A stretch of 64,000 nucleotides of DNA from Acidobacteriota bacterium (GTDB lineage Bacteria > Acidobacteriota > Holophagae > Acanthopleuribacterales > Acanthopleuribacteraceae). A program made the position numbers and the translations under genes. Shown piece by piece: positions 8,563-18,400 of this stretch. Where the stretch lies: positions 1 through 64,000 of the forward strand of contig JASJCB010000009.1 in assembly GCA_030066195.1 (NCBI GenBank). The letters are read 5' to 3'. Position 1 is the first letter of the stretch. Every line of letters starts with the position of its first letter. The notes below the pieces were generated by a model. That model had not been told where the DNA came from. It made no database searches and was given only the letters and a program-made list of their open reading frames with translations.

Positions 8563-9837
8563 ATGATCTTCTACATTACCTCGCTCGGATTGATCCCGTT
8601 TCTTGCATCCCGCGCCCTGATCCCTATTTTCGCGACCGCGCTGACGGCCCGGTTTGCTCCCGGTCACGGCGACTTGCTGACCGAATATACCGGTATCGAA
8701 CTGGTCAGCGGATTACCCGGCTATTTAACCGGCGATCACGCTTTGATTATTTTGGGCTTGGGCGCACTTGTCGAGTTGGTCATTACCAAGTCGCCCGATA
8801 TGCGCCTGGCTTTGCAAACAAGCGAGTCGGGCATTCGCGCCTTGACCGGATTCTTCCTGTGCTTCAACCTGGTTGAGGGCGACTTTATGGAACTGGTGGA
8901 TATCGTCCTGCGAGAGGGGCCGACCACCAGTTACGTGTGGGGTAATTCGTTTGCCTATACCTGGTCGTTTTGCATCGGTTGGGCCGTCTTTTTCACCGCG
9001 CGGTTGCGCGGGGCCATCTACGCAACACTCACGGATATGGATGAAGACGATGACCTGGGTGTGCAGGGCTTGATGAGTTGGATGGAAGACAGTTTCGGTT
9101 TCTTCGGCGCGATCATGGTCTTCCTCATGCCGTTAGTCACCTTGATCGTTGCCGGAATGACCCTGCTGGGTCTCTACCTGTTCAAGAAATACCTGGACTA
9201 CCGCGAGGAACGCCAAAAAGTGCCCTGCGCCCATTGCGGTCATCCCAACCATCGTTGCGCCGCGGCCTGTCCCAATTGTCAGCGTCATCACGACCGGGTC
9301 ATGCAGGTAGGTTTCCTGGGCATTATCAAGGACCAACCCGTTACCGATTTTGCCGCGCACCGCTTCAGCATGCAGGCTACCAAGCGTTGCTATAGTTGCG
9401 GCGAAAGACTGCGCAAAAAGCAGGTCAACCAGAACTGTCCCGTTTGCGGCGCCCAGCCGTTTTATTCCCAGCGCGAGTTGGACGAATATCTGAAGCGGGT
9501 TCAAGAGAAGTTGCCCCAAACCCTGGCCATATGCGCCGCTTTCAGTTTGATACCCATTTTCGGACTGATCCCGGGCATCATCTACTACCGCACCAATCTG
9601 CTCTCAAGCATGCGCGCCTATATCCCGGTGGCCTCAGGCTGCATGACCCGCTGGGCCGTGCGCCTGGTGAACCTGTTGCTGCTGGGTCTACAGTGGGTGC
9701 CCTTGTTGGGAACCCTGGTGCTGCCGATGATGTGCCTGGTTAATTACATGGTCTACCGTTCGGTCTTCAGCCGGGTGGCGCGATCGGGCCTGCCGCTGGA
9801 TGCGCCGGGATCCGCGCCGGTGACGAGCGGCGTATGA
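8563..9837 (+). CDS. DUF4126-like membrane protein with zinc-ribbon pairs
   Basis: A 424-residue integral membrane protein. The ATG at 8563 has GGAG five bases upstream; a GTG at 8557 overlaps that site. The N-terminal 130 residues resemble the DUF4126 membrane family (LGALVELVITKSPDMRLALQ followed by a hydrophobic segment); this match is tentative. After helices near residues 120-210 comes a cytoplasmic-type zinc-ribbon region with four CxxC pairs: CAHCGH, CPNC, CYSCGE and CPVCGA. The C-terminus has two or three more membrane helices. The stop overlaps the start of the next gene by four bases, so it is co-translated with the folate enzyme. Its function is unknown. Confidence 0.75.
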   Translation: MIFYITSLGLIPFLASRALIPIFATALTARFAPGHGDLLTEYTGIELVSGLPGYLTGDHALIILGLGALVELVITKSPDMRLALQTSESGIRALTGFFLCFNLVEGDFMELVDIVLREGPTTSYVWGNSFAYTWSFCIGWAVFFTARLRGAIYATLTDMDEDDDLGVQGLMSWMEDSFGFFGAIMVFLMPLVTLIVAGMTLLGLYLFKKYLDYREERQKVPCAHCGHPNHRCAAACPNCQRHHDRVMQVGFLGIIKDQPVTDFAAHRFSMQATKRCYSCGERLRKKQVNQNCPVCGAQPFYSQRELDEYLKRVQEKLPQTLAICAAFSLIPIFGLIPGIIYYRTNLLSSMRAYIPVASGCMTRWAVRLVNLLLLGLQWVPLLGTLVLPMMCLVNYMVYRSVFSRVARSGLPLDAPGSAPVTSGV

Positions 9838-10409
9838 GCGAGGCCAAGAAAAAAGCGCGGCGAATCCTTCGCGGTCGTTTGAAGAGGATGACCGACGCGC
9901 AAATCTTTCAGCAAAGTTACGCGGCCTGTCTCAAGTTATGCGATACCGAGTCCTGGCTTCAGGCGCAAACCGTCATGCTGTACCTGGCCATGCCCCGCGA
10001 GGCGGACCCCCTGGTTGCCATGATCGAGGGTTTGCGTATGAACAAGACAGTGTGCGTACCGCGTATCGTCAACGAAAGCCGAAGTTTGGAAGCGGTGCGC
10101 CTGGAGACCCTGAACTGCAAGATGACTGTTGACGATTACGGCATTCGCGAGCCCGTGGGCGCCACGGTAACGGATCTTGCCGACCTGGACCTGATCATTG
10201 TTCCGGGCCTTGGTTTCAGCGAGGAGGGCCGACGTCTGGGAAGAGGCGGCGGCTTTTACGACAAGCTGCTGAGCCGGTCTGAATGCAAGCCGATCCGGTG
10301 CGGTTTCGGTTTCAATCAACAGATCCTGGTTGATCTTCCCGTCGAAGACCACGACCAACCGCTGGACCTGCTGGTGACCGACCGTCAGGTGTTTCGCTTC
10401 AATCGGTGA
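9834..10409 (+). CDS. 5-formyltetrahydrofolate cyclo-ligase
   Basis: A 191-residue enzyme of the MTHFS family, which converts 5-formyl-THF to 5,10-methenyl-THF with ATP. The C-terminal signature is plain: LDLIIVPGLGFSEEGRRLGR followed by GGGFYDKLL, which forms the nucleotide and folate site. The basic N-terminus (KKKARRILRGRLKRM) is the usual first helix carrying ATP-contacting basic residues, and the length is normal. Its ATG overlaps the stop of the upstream membrane gene in an ATGA arrangement, so translation is coupled. The next gene converges from the right after 20 bases. The family gene is known as fthC, ygfA or MTHFS. Confidence 0.92.
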   Translation: MSEAKKKARRILRGRLKRMTDAQIFQQSYAACLKLCDTESWLQAQTVMLYLAMPREADPLVAMIEGLRMNKTVCVPRIVNESRSLEAVRLETLNCKMTVDDYGIREPVGATVTDLADLDLIIVPGLGFSEEGRRLGRGGGFYDKLLSRSECKPIRCGFGFNQQILVDLPVEDHDQPLDLLVTDRQVFRFNR

Positions 10410-10429
10410 TCGACCGGCCGTGTCGCGGG

Positions 10430-11455
10430 CTAGGGTCTGCGGCGGCGCTTCTCATTGATGGGGACCCATTCATCCTGCAACGTCCGGTCATCCAACTTCA
10501 AGGATTTGGGGATCAGGGCCATGTTGTATTTAAAGTCGTAACCACCATGGGGCAGATGGGTTTTCTGCTGCTCTCTCAATACCCAGCCCCGTTCCCAAAT
10601 CTCCGTGACCAGATTGGCGACCTGTCTTCCCAGGCGCGTATGGTCGGGCACCACCGCGAAAGGTCCCACCTTACCGAAGCGAGTGGCAAGACGTTCGATG
10701 CTGACCAGAACCGGAATATTCACCTCGTTAAGAGAAGGAATCCAGCCCCAGCGCAACAGATCCCTTTCCAAAAGGGGGTTGTCGTTGAGGACCCAAATGG
10801 CGTCTACCTTTTCCTTTTCGATGAGCTCTTTCAATGCCTCGCTAATCCGGCGTTCGACACGACCTTTGGTGGTGTCCAGGGATATGCCCACCAATTCGAT
10901 TTGTTCGTCCTTGGTGCTTTCCTTCTGTTGGTCGAAGAATTCGCGTAAGTTGTCGCTGTAGACGATGCCCACCCGTTGAACCTCATCTGCCACCAGGTAG
11001 CGTAAATTCGGCAGAGCGCTGGCGGCCTGGGCCTCGTAAGCGATGCCGTTGACATTCTCGATGCCCTTGATCTGCTCCCGGACATATGCCGCCATCACCG
11101 CAAGGGCCGGCGGGAATTGGGTTCCCGGCTCCGCGTTTTCCTGATACTCGCGGTATAAATTGATGGAAGAGTTGCCCATCATCACAATGCCGTTCGGCTT
11201 GATTCTCTGGATGACCCGGCGGAGTTCCCTGACCCGCGTGCGTTCCTTGACCTTGAAAAGCTCTACCTGGAAGTCGCCCTCGTACTCCCATTCCTCCATC
11301 ATGACCCGGATGGGTTCTTCGAACTCTTTCTGCTCCGGTCTAAGGATCAGAACCCGCTCCTGTTGCGGCGGATCCGCGACGACGTAAGGCGCAAGCGGAC
11401 AGAATACCAACCAGGCGGTCAGCAGGATTCTCCGTCCGAGTCGTCGCGCGTTCAT
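10430..11455 (-). CDS. ABC-type substrate-binding protein (ABC_sub_bind family)
   Basis: A 341-residue exported protein with signal peptide LLTAWLVFCPLAPYVVA. The core looks like the type-1 periplasmic binding fold of the ABC substrate-binding family: NGIVMMGNSSINLYREYQE, PNLRYLVADEVQRVGIVYSD, DAIWVLNDNPLLERDLLRW and NIPVLVSIERLATRFGKVGP. AAGGAG lies rather far (about 13 bases) from the ATG. No permease or ATPase gene lies nearby, which is common for this family in sensory or orphan roles. Ligand is unknown; some relatives handle amino acids or tryptophan, but nothing here fixes that. Confidence 0.75.
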   Translation of the reverse strand: MNARRLGRRILLTAWLVFCPLAPYVVADPPQQERVLILRPEQKEFEEPIRVMMEEWEYEGDFQVELFKVKERTRVRELRRVIQRIKPNGIVMMGNSSINLYREYQENAEPGTQFPPALAVMAAYVREQIKGIENVNGIAYEAQAASALPNLRYLVADEVQRVGIVYSDNLREFFDQQKESTKDEQIELVGISLDTTKGRVERRISEALKELIEKEKVDAIWVLNDNPLLERDLLRWGWIPSLNEVNIPVLVSIERLATRFGKVGPFAVVPDHTRLGRQVANLVTEIWERGWVLREQQKTHLPHGGYDFKYNMALIPKSLKLDDRTLQDEWVPINEKRRRRP

Positions 11456-11691
11456 GATCTACGCTAATCTCCTTAAAGCCGGAACAGGCAAGGACTTCCT
11501 TCATATTCTAACAGAAAAAAGATGCTTCATCTGGAAAATTTGGACAACTCCTAGGAAACCGGTAACTCTCAATACACGATTTCAATCAAAGTCTACGATA
11601 ATGCGGAGCCCGGAAAGTAGTCCGGTTGACGTCGCAAATGAGTTATCTTGAAAGTTCGAGAGGACACTCACCGGGCCTCGATCCGCTTGGA

Positions 11692-14600
11692 TTAACGGAT
11701 TCCCGCGACAAGGCCGGACAGGTAGGTTCCTCCCCGGCCCCACAATTGGAAGCCGGACCATTGGTCGCCGGCGCCTTGGGCCCGAATCCAGGCGATTTGA
11801 GCGGCCTGATCGGGAAACAGGGTCGCGACAGCCCGGCTGATACGCGCACCCGGGGCGACCGCGGGTTCGGTGAATTCGGCCAGGACGTTGCCGGCGGCGT
11901 CATAGGCGGTGAAGGTCAGGTCACTCGACTCCGCGCCGAGGTTGACGGCTACCAGACCCGTCCAGTTGCCGTCACCGGAGGTTACATGCGGGTAGATCAG
12001 TTCCGAACCCGCGGAATCCGAAGCCTGTAAACCGGCAAACAGGTTGTTGCCGCTCTCCGGGTTGCTGCCGAACAATTCATAACCCACCAGGGGGCCGCTG
12101 CCCGTGACCACGACCCGGGAGACGCCTGCCGTGGTAGTTTCGTTGAATACCGAAATATGTTTCTCACCCGGTTCCAAGGGCATATCGACGATACTTTCCA
12201 GCAGGTTGCCGTCGGCGTCGAAGCGTTGTTCCGTAACCACGATCGGTGTCGGGCTTACATTCAGGTAGACCAGGCCGGTCCAAAAGGAAACCGTGTCGGT
12301 AGCCACGTGAAGAAAGTTCAGGGTTTGCGCACTACGTCCGTGCAGGCCGAGGGCCGCCATCTGGTTTCGATCGGGCAGAGAAACGAAATATTCCATGGAT
12401 GCCGCCCCGCTCGCGTCGCCCTCCAGTTTGGCGAAGGTGACGTCGGTCAGGTTCGCCCCGAAAACCTGACGCAGGTCGCGAGTAGATTTGGCCAGCGGCG
12501 TCCGGTGTTCTCTCAGCACATAACCCGCGCCGTCCAGGCCCGCGTTGATGCTGTGGTTCAGTCCGCGGTCCAATCCATTGACCGATGAAAAAACCGTTTG
12601 AAAGCTAACCGTATCCCGGGCCACGTGGGGCAACCAGGTAGTTTGCTCCAGACTGTCGGCCGCGCGATAGGCAGAACGGGCTTCCGCCGTACGCAGTTCG
12701 CCGAAAACCTCCACGGGCGACGAGGCGCCGAGTTGTACCCAAGCCAGGTCCGCAACGGGGCTGCCGGCGAAGATGGTACCGGCCGTACCTGAGAATCTGC
12801 CGCCGGTGGCAAGAGCTTCCGGCTGTACCCGCGACAATTCATTGCCGTCGGCGTCGAAGGCAATCAGTTCGATGGTTACCGCCTCGTTTTGCGGGTTGAT
12901 GACGCCGATGAAGGTATCGCCGGTTTCATCCACGCGCACCTCGGGCAGGTAGCGTTTGTGGGTCAATTGCGTGCCGCGCGGCGAGGTCAGGTTCACGCCG
13001 TCCAGGTCCAGTTTGTACATGGAACGGCCGTAAGTCGCCGCCAGCAGGAAGTTCTCTTCCCGGTGCCAATCCAGGTCGTTGACAGGAACCATGGGCAGGC
13101 CGTCGCCCACGGACTGCCAACTGCCGCCGTCGTCCGCCGAGGCATACACGCCGGTGTCCGAGGCCACAAAGATGATGCCGTCAGCCAGGATCAAATCATT
13201 GACCGGCGCTTCCGGCAGATTGGCGGAAATATCGGTCCAATCGGCGCCCATATTGCGCGTTACCAGCACGTGGGGCTGGTATTCGTCATTTCGATAGCCG
13301 GAAAGAGTAACATAGGCGGTCGCCGCATCGTCCGGGCGCGCGGTAACGGAGGTGACCCAGCGTTTGGGCAGGCCCTCGGATATATTGGTAAAGTTCACGC
13401 CGCCGTCCGTGGAGACCCAAACATTACCGTCATCGGTACCGGCGTAGATGACGTTGCTGTCCGCCTTGGGGATGTCCAGGGTGGTCAGCGTGCCGAAGAC
13501 AATATTCCCCTCACCGGGACCGTCTGTCAGGTCGCCGCTGATCGGCGTCAACTGGTCCAGAGTGGTCTCGGTTTTATACAGGCGGTAGGAACCGAAGTAC
13601 ATGATGCTCGGATCGTTGGGGTCGAAGAGGTAGGGCGCGGTCCAGTTGGCGCGCTCGTCACCCAGTACGTAAAAGTTGGTATCGAAGAACTCGCCGTACT
13701 GAAAGCCGAGGATGGTGCCGTATTGGTAGGAAGCGTAAACGATTTCCGGCCGTTGGGGATGTTCCAGAACGATCATACCGTCGCCGCCGAGCACGTTTTC
13801 CCAATTGTCCACGCTTGTGTCAGAGGTGAAAAAGGTGCCGTTGTCCTGCAAGCCTCCGTAAATCCTTTCAGGAACCATTTCACTGATCTCGCAGGTGTAG
13901 AATTGACCGACGGCCAGACCGGGTTTGCTCACCCATTCCACCTCCGGATCGGTGGATACGTAGACGCCGCCGTCGTTGGCCAACACGATGGTATCTGGGT
14001 TTTCCGGGTGGAAGACCAGGTCGTGTTGGTCCACATGCACGTCGAAAAGACCCTCCGGCGGGTCGCCGTAGCGCTCGGTGTAGATATCCTCATAGAGCCG
14101 CCAACTGTCGCCGCCGTCCGGCGAGATATGTACCTGCAAACCCAGGGCAAACACCATATCCGGGTTTTGCGGATGAACGCCGATACGGCCGAACCACCAA
14201 CCGTAGGTGCGATGACTGTCTTCCATGCCGGTATCGTTGGTGCGAACCCAACTGTCGCCGCCGTCGTCAGAGCGGTAGATGCCGGCGAATACGCCCACCT
14301 CGTCGCTGTACATGGCATAAAGCCGGTCCGGATTGCTATGGCTGATCGCCAGGCCGATGCGTCCCTTGTTCTCTTGGGGCAGGCCGTTTTCCAGGATCTC
14401 CCAGGTCTCGCCGCCGTCCAGGGAGCGATGGATATGGCAAAGGGGGCCGCCGTAACGACGTCGGTCGGGATAACGAATGCGCTGCCAGGTAGCGGCATAA
14501 ACAGTATCGGGTCGGTTGGGATCGATGACCACATCGATAGCGCCGGTGTCGGGTGCTACATAGAGCACCTTGCTCCAGGAAGCGCCGCCGTCCCGGCTGC

Positions 14601-15252
14601 GGTAAAGGCCGCGCTCGGGGTTTTCCGAAAAGAGATTGCCCATGGCGGCGACATAAACGGTTTCAGGGTCGGTGGGATGCACTGCCACGCGGCCGATGTG
14701 GCGGGTTTCACCGAGGCCCGCCGGCAGCCAGGTCAGCCCGCCGTCGGTGGACTTGAGCACGCCCATGCCGCCGTAGGTCAGGGAACCGCCGCCGCCGTTG
14801 GGTTCGCCGGTACCCGCGTAGATGATGTTGCGATTGCTCGGCACGGCGTCTATGTCACCGATGGAGACGATACCGGCATCGCCGTCGGTAACGCGCCAGG
14901 TCTCGCCAAGATCATCGGAAAGCCAGATCCCGCCGGAAGCAGCGCCGGCCACAATGCGGCCCTCGGGTCCCATGGCCAGACCGGTAATCCGGCCGACGAC
15001 ATTGGTGGGTCCGACCAACTGCCAATCGGGCCCCGCCTTGCCGGAGCGCCGCATGGCGCGAGCCTGATCCAGGGCATCGACACGGGCCCGGTGATTCATT
15101 TCACCATACGGAAAGATGCGTTGGCGATAGAACCAGTCGTTGGGACGTTCATGCGGCTCGGGCGGCAAGGATATTTTGTCCGAAGACCGAAAGCTGTACC
15201 AGGCGATACCGGCCAGGGAAAAAACAACCGAAAGCCATAGGGCAATACGCAT
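11692..15252 (-). CDS. Large BNR/VPS10-type propeller protein with C-terminal repeated module
   Basis: A 1186-residue exported protein. The ATG at 15252 has GGAGG six bases upstream and opens on a membrane segment (MRIALWLSVVFSLAGIAWYS). Residues about 75-750 form propeller blades with many Asp-box motifs (SDDLGETW, STDGGLTW, SRDGGASW, SLDGGETW, SDDGGDSW, SPDGGDSW, STDGGVNF, SADDGGSW) and IYAGTGEPNGGGGSLTYGGM, typical of the VPS10/sortilin-like family. The last 420 residues carry about four copies of a beta-sandwich-like module (HVARDTVSFQTVFSSVN, HVATDTVSFWTGLVYLN, HVTSGDGNWTGLVAVN, each later ending in FGELR, YELFG or FQLWG). The same module ends the neighbouring protease. Function is unknown; a surface binding role is inferred. 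Confidence 0.85.
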   Translation of the reverse strand: MRIALWLSVVFSLAGIAWYSFRSSDKISLPPEPHERPNDWFYRQRIFPYGEMNHRARVDALDQARAMRRSGKAGPDWQLVGPTNVVGRITGLAMGPEGRIVAGAASGGIWLSDDLGETWRVTDGDAGIVSIGDIDAVPSNRNIIYAGTGEPNGGGGSLTYGGMGVLKSTDGGLTWLPAGLGETRHIGRVAVHPTDPETVYVAAMGNLFSENPERGLYRSRDGGASWSKVLYVAPDTGAIDVVIDPNRPDTVYAATWQRIRYPDRRRYGGPLCHIHRSLDGGETWEILENGLPQENKGRIGLAISHSNPDRLYAMYSDEVGVFAGIYRSDDGGDSWVRTNDTGMEDSHRTYGWWFGRIGVHPQNPDMVFALGLQVHISPDGGDSWRLYEDIYTERYGDPPEGLFDVHVDQHDLVFHPENPDTIVLANDGGVYVSTDPEVEWVSKPGLAVGQFYTCEISEMVPERIYGGLQDNGTFFTSDTSVDNWENVLGGDGMIVLEHPQRPEIVYASYQYGTILGFQYGEFFDTNFYVLGDERANWTAPYLFDPNDPSIMYFGSYRLYKTETTLDQLTPISGDLTDGPGEGNIVFGTLTTLDIPKADSNVIYAGTDDGNVWVSTDGGVNFTNISEGLPKRWVTSVTARPDDAATAYVTLSGYRNDEYQPHVLVTRNMGADWTDISANLPEAPVNDLILADGIIFVASDTGVYASADDGGSWQSVGDGLPMVPVNDLDWHREENFLLAATYGRSMYKLDLDGVNLTSPRGTQLTHKRYLPEVRVDETGDTFIGVINPQNEAVTIELIAFDADGNELSRVQPEALATGGRFSGTAGTIFAGSPVADLAWVQLGASSPVEVFGELRTAEARSAYRAADSLEQTTWLPHVARDTVSFQTVFSSVNGLDRGLNHSINAGLDGAGYVLREHRTPLAKSTRDLRQVFGANLTDVTFAKLEGDASGAASMEYFVSLPDRNQMAALGLHGRSAQTLNFLHVATDTVSFWTGLVYLNVSPTPIVVTEQRFDADGNLLESIVDMPLEPGEKHISVFNETTTAGVSRVVVTGSGPLVGYELFGSNPESGNNLFAGLQASDSAGSELIYPHVTSGDGNWTGLVAVNLGAESSDLTFTAYDAAGNVLAEFTEPAVAPGARISRAVATLFPDQAAQIAWIRAQGAGDQWSGFQLWGRGGTYLSGLVAGIR

Positions 15253-15413
15253 GAGCATCCTCCAAAGTGGGAGTTCTCTACCACTAATAGACAAACACTA
15301 ATGGGGAGATTAAAGTCCAACCCAAGCAAACCCGTTCGGCTGATCTTAATTTTGGAGCCGGCAAGACTAACCAGTGTTAATTATTGGTAAAAAACACTTT
15401 AAAGCTAAAGGAA

Positions 15414-15434
15414 AGGCGCGGCCGGGCCGCGCCT
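15414..15434 (-). terminator. Rho-independent-like terminator after the M36 peptidase gene
   Basis: A near-perfect GC-rich inverted repeat (AGGCGCGGCC / GGCCGCGCCT, one-base centre) lies 27 bases after the stop of the leftward protease gene and is followed on the minus strand by the T-rich stretch TTCCTTT. The tight loop would open by a few pairs in RNA. Confidence 0.6.
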
Positions 15435-15460
15435 CTTCCGTATTATCCAGCGAGAGCGCG

Positions 15461-18400
15461 TTAGGGATTGAACGCGATCTGTTTACCGTTGATGGTGGCC
15501 AGGAACCGGTTGGCCTCGTCCTTGTGGATGACAGTTGCCAGGACCAGATCGCCGGTTACCTCGATGGCGGTCGTGCCGTCGGGAATGGCGATTTGCAACG
15601 AAGCGTTGGGCTGCATGGTGTACACGTCCATCTGACCGGAATCGACGAAATGGACCGTAACGTCACCGGGGAAGCCGAGACGCATCAGCTCCAAGGTTCC
15701 CGAGGGATTGGGGAAGACCGTGTGCGAGGTAGGACCGGTGACCGCCGCGCCGTCCAGGGTAGAACCGTCCGTATCGCCCACCAGTTCGAAGACCCGGAGC
15801 GGCGCCTCGGAATCCAGGACAACGGCCTGGATGTTGGTGCTGTCGGCGAGGTTGAACAGTTTGTCTTCCTCGTTACTGGGGAACTGGAAGGAACTTGCCG
15901 TGTTCAGGCCCAGCTTCTTGCCGCGCGCGGGAATGGTTACCGTCTGCGCGTCGCTCAAGGAGCGATCCTTGTAAACCACGTACATGGAGGCGGTGACATC
16001 GGCGTCCGTGGGGTTGAGGATACTGAAGCCGTTGAAATCCGAATTGGTCAACGAGGCGCGTATCGGCCAGTAGCCGCGGCTCTGGTCGGGCTGAGAGATG
16101 ATGCCGGAAGTGGCAATCTGGCTATCGGTCGCATTGTAGCCGTAGAGTTGGAAGCCGCCCAATTCGCCGTCACCGGTGATGCGCACCCAGGAAACCTTCT
16201 CCGCGGAGCCGCTGTCGTCAAAGAGGCCGCCGGCCAACAGGGCCACGTACTTCTGACGCGGGGCCAGGGTAGCGGGCGCGTCGCCGCTGAGCAGGTTGGT
16301 CAGATCGTTGCCGTCAGTGCCGATCAACTCATAGGTCAGGTTGACCATGGTGTCACCGGGGTTCAGGATGACGCCGCCGGACCAGAAGACCGCGCGGTCG
16401 GCCGGCACGTGCGGGAAGACCAGGGTGCTGGAAACCTCGGTTTCGGCCAGCAGCGGAATGGTGGCCCGCTCGCTGCCCAGACCCTCGCCGCTACGCTCGA
16501 CCACGGTGGTGCCGGCCAGGGGCTGGTCGCTTTCGAAGCTGATCCAACGCTGGCGGTCGCCGCCGGGGACGAAAGTGTGCGTGTCGCCGGGGTTCAAGAC
16601 GATGACCTCGCTGGACAACTCGCTGTAATCGGTCAGGCCGATGGAGGAACTGTCGCCCTGGTAGACCTTGGCGGTTACATTGGCGGCGGTGTCGCTGGGG
16701 TTGTGGATCACCACTTCATTCTGCCAGCCGCTGGTGCCGGGCGAGATGTGGATGGAGTGGTAATCGTAAGAGTCGACACGATCCAAGATATTGTGACGGG
16801 CGAAGGCGTTGCGCAGCACCTGAGCGTGGGGTCCGTCGGGATGCAGCGCGGCGGCGGCATTCACCATGGAGGCAGCGGCCTCCGGCATGCGCAGGGGCGA
16901 ACCCAAACCGTTGTGACCTTCCAATATCATGCGGTCTACCTCGGAGCGGGGAATGCCCTGATCGGTCAGTTCCACCAGCGTCTGGAAGAGCGGCGTGGCC
17001 CATAGCTCGTCCGATTCGAACTGAACGAACTGGCCGTTCACGTTGACCGAGACGAACTGATGCGCAAAGTAGGTACGATTGGGATCGTAAACTGCAAGGA
17101 ACTGGTCCATGACCCGGCCGGGCCAGCACTCCACGTGACCGTCCCATGTATAAATCCACTCGGGGTTGAAAATGGGGCCGTTGGGCGTGCTGTAGCTGTA
17201 GGAACCGGCCCAGTAATCGCTGAAACCCTCGCCCATGGCGCCTTCATCACCGGATGAAAACCACTCGGGGTTAATGGAGTACTGGAGGGCATGACCGTAC
17301 TCGTGCAGAATGACATCAGCGTCCTCGCTGTCGTCCACGCAGCCGTGGCCGTAGGTGATGGCGTTCAGGCCACTGTAAAAAAAGGAATTGTCGTCGCCGT
17401 TCTCGGCATCGGTGTCGACTTCGATGGAGCGATACTGGATACCGGTGCCGCCTTGAGCGCGGTCACCTACAAAACCCAGGCTCTGGATGTAACGCTGGCT
17501 CTGGTCCAGTTGGAAGTAGGTCATGGCATCGTTGAAGGCGTTGTTGCCGCGGTTGAATTCCCAGATACCGTCGGTGGTCGTGCTGGGCGGGGTGGCGGGT
17601 GCGTTGAAGCTGGCGACGGTCACCCAGGGTCCGGTCAGGGAGTAGGTGCCGTCTTCCACGGTCAGGTCTTTGAGGTCGCGCCAGAAGTAGGCGTCGGTAA
17701 ACACCTCGGGATCACTGGCGTCGAAGATGTCTTCCCTGTTCAGCGTGGTGCGGGGATCGGGATCGAAGACCAGGCCGCGACCGTCCGCTTTCTTGGCGGT
17801 TTTGGCGCGCCGGGCTCTTTGTTCGCGTTCACGATCGCGCTTGCGCACGCGCTCCATTTCTACGTCCAAGTTGTTCAATTCGCCGTCGTACTGTTTCAAT
17901 ACGGAGGCGGATTTATCGTGACGGCTGCGGGACATCTCTTGCAGGGAGATGACCTTACCGTCGACGGCATCGATGGCCAGGGACCAGTCGCCCACGGGCG
18001 CGGTGGTGTGCATGCGCACGCGCCAGATCAAGCGGAAGACGCCGTCTTCAACCATCCAGGCTTTTGTGCCGGTGGGTTCGATCATCAGTTCGCCATGTAC
18101 GCGAAGGTGCTGCCAGGAAACATCCATGGCGTCTTCTTTAGATAAGTGAATCGAGGATCTGGCCGCCACGGGGCTGTATACCGGCCAGGTGCTGTTGAAC
18201 ACCTTGGAAATGCTGCCGTCTTTGGCAACGGAAACAACCACGGAGGCGCCTTCCACGGGCAGGCCCTGCAATTGTTGACGATAAAAATAATGGGTACCCA
18301 ACAGGCTGTGCGTGACCCGTTCCAGCTTGAGGTTACGGGCTTCCTTTTCCAAACCGAAGCGTTGCCACTGGTCTTTGAGGTAAGCTTCGGCGGCCTGCCG

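Noticed and set aside
12889..15240. A 783-residue rightward frame opposite the large BNR gene
   Set aside because: It is the antisense shadow of a GC-rich gene; it lacks a ribosome site and domain motifs, while the opposite strand has clear BNR repeats.
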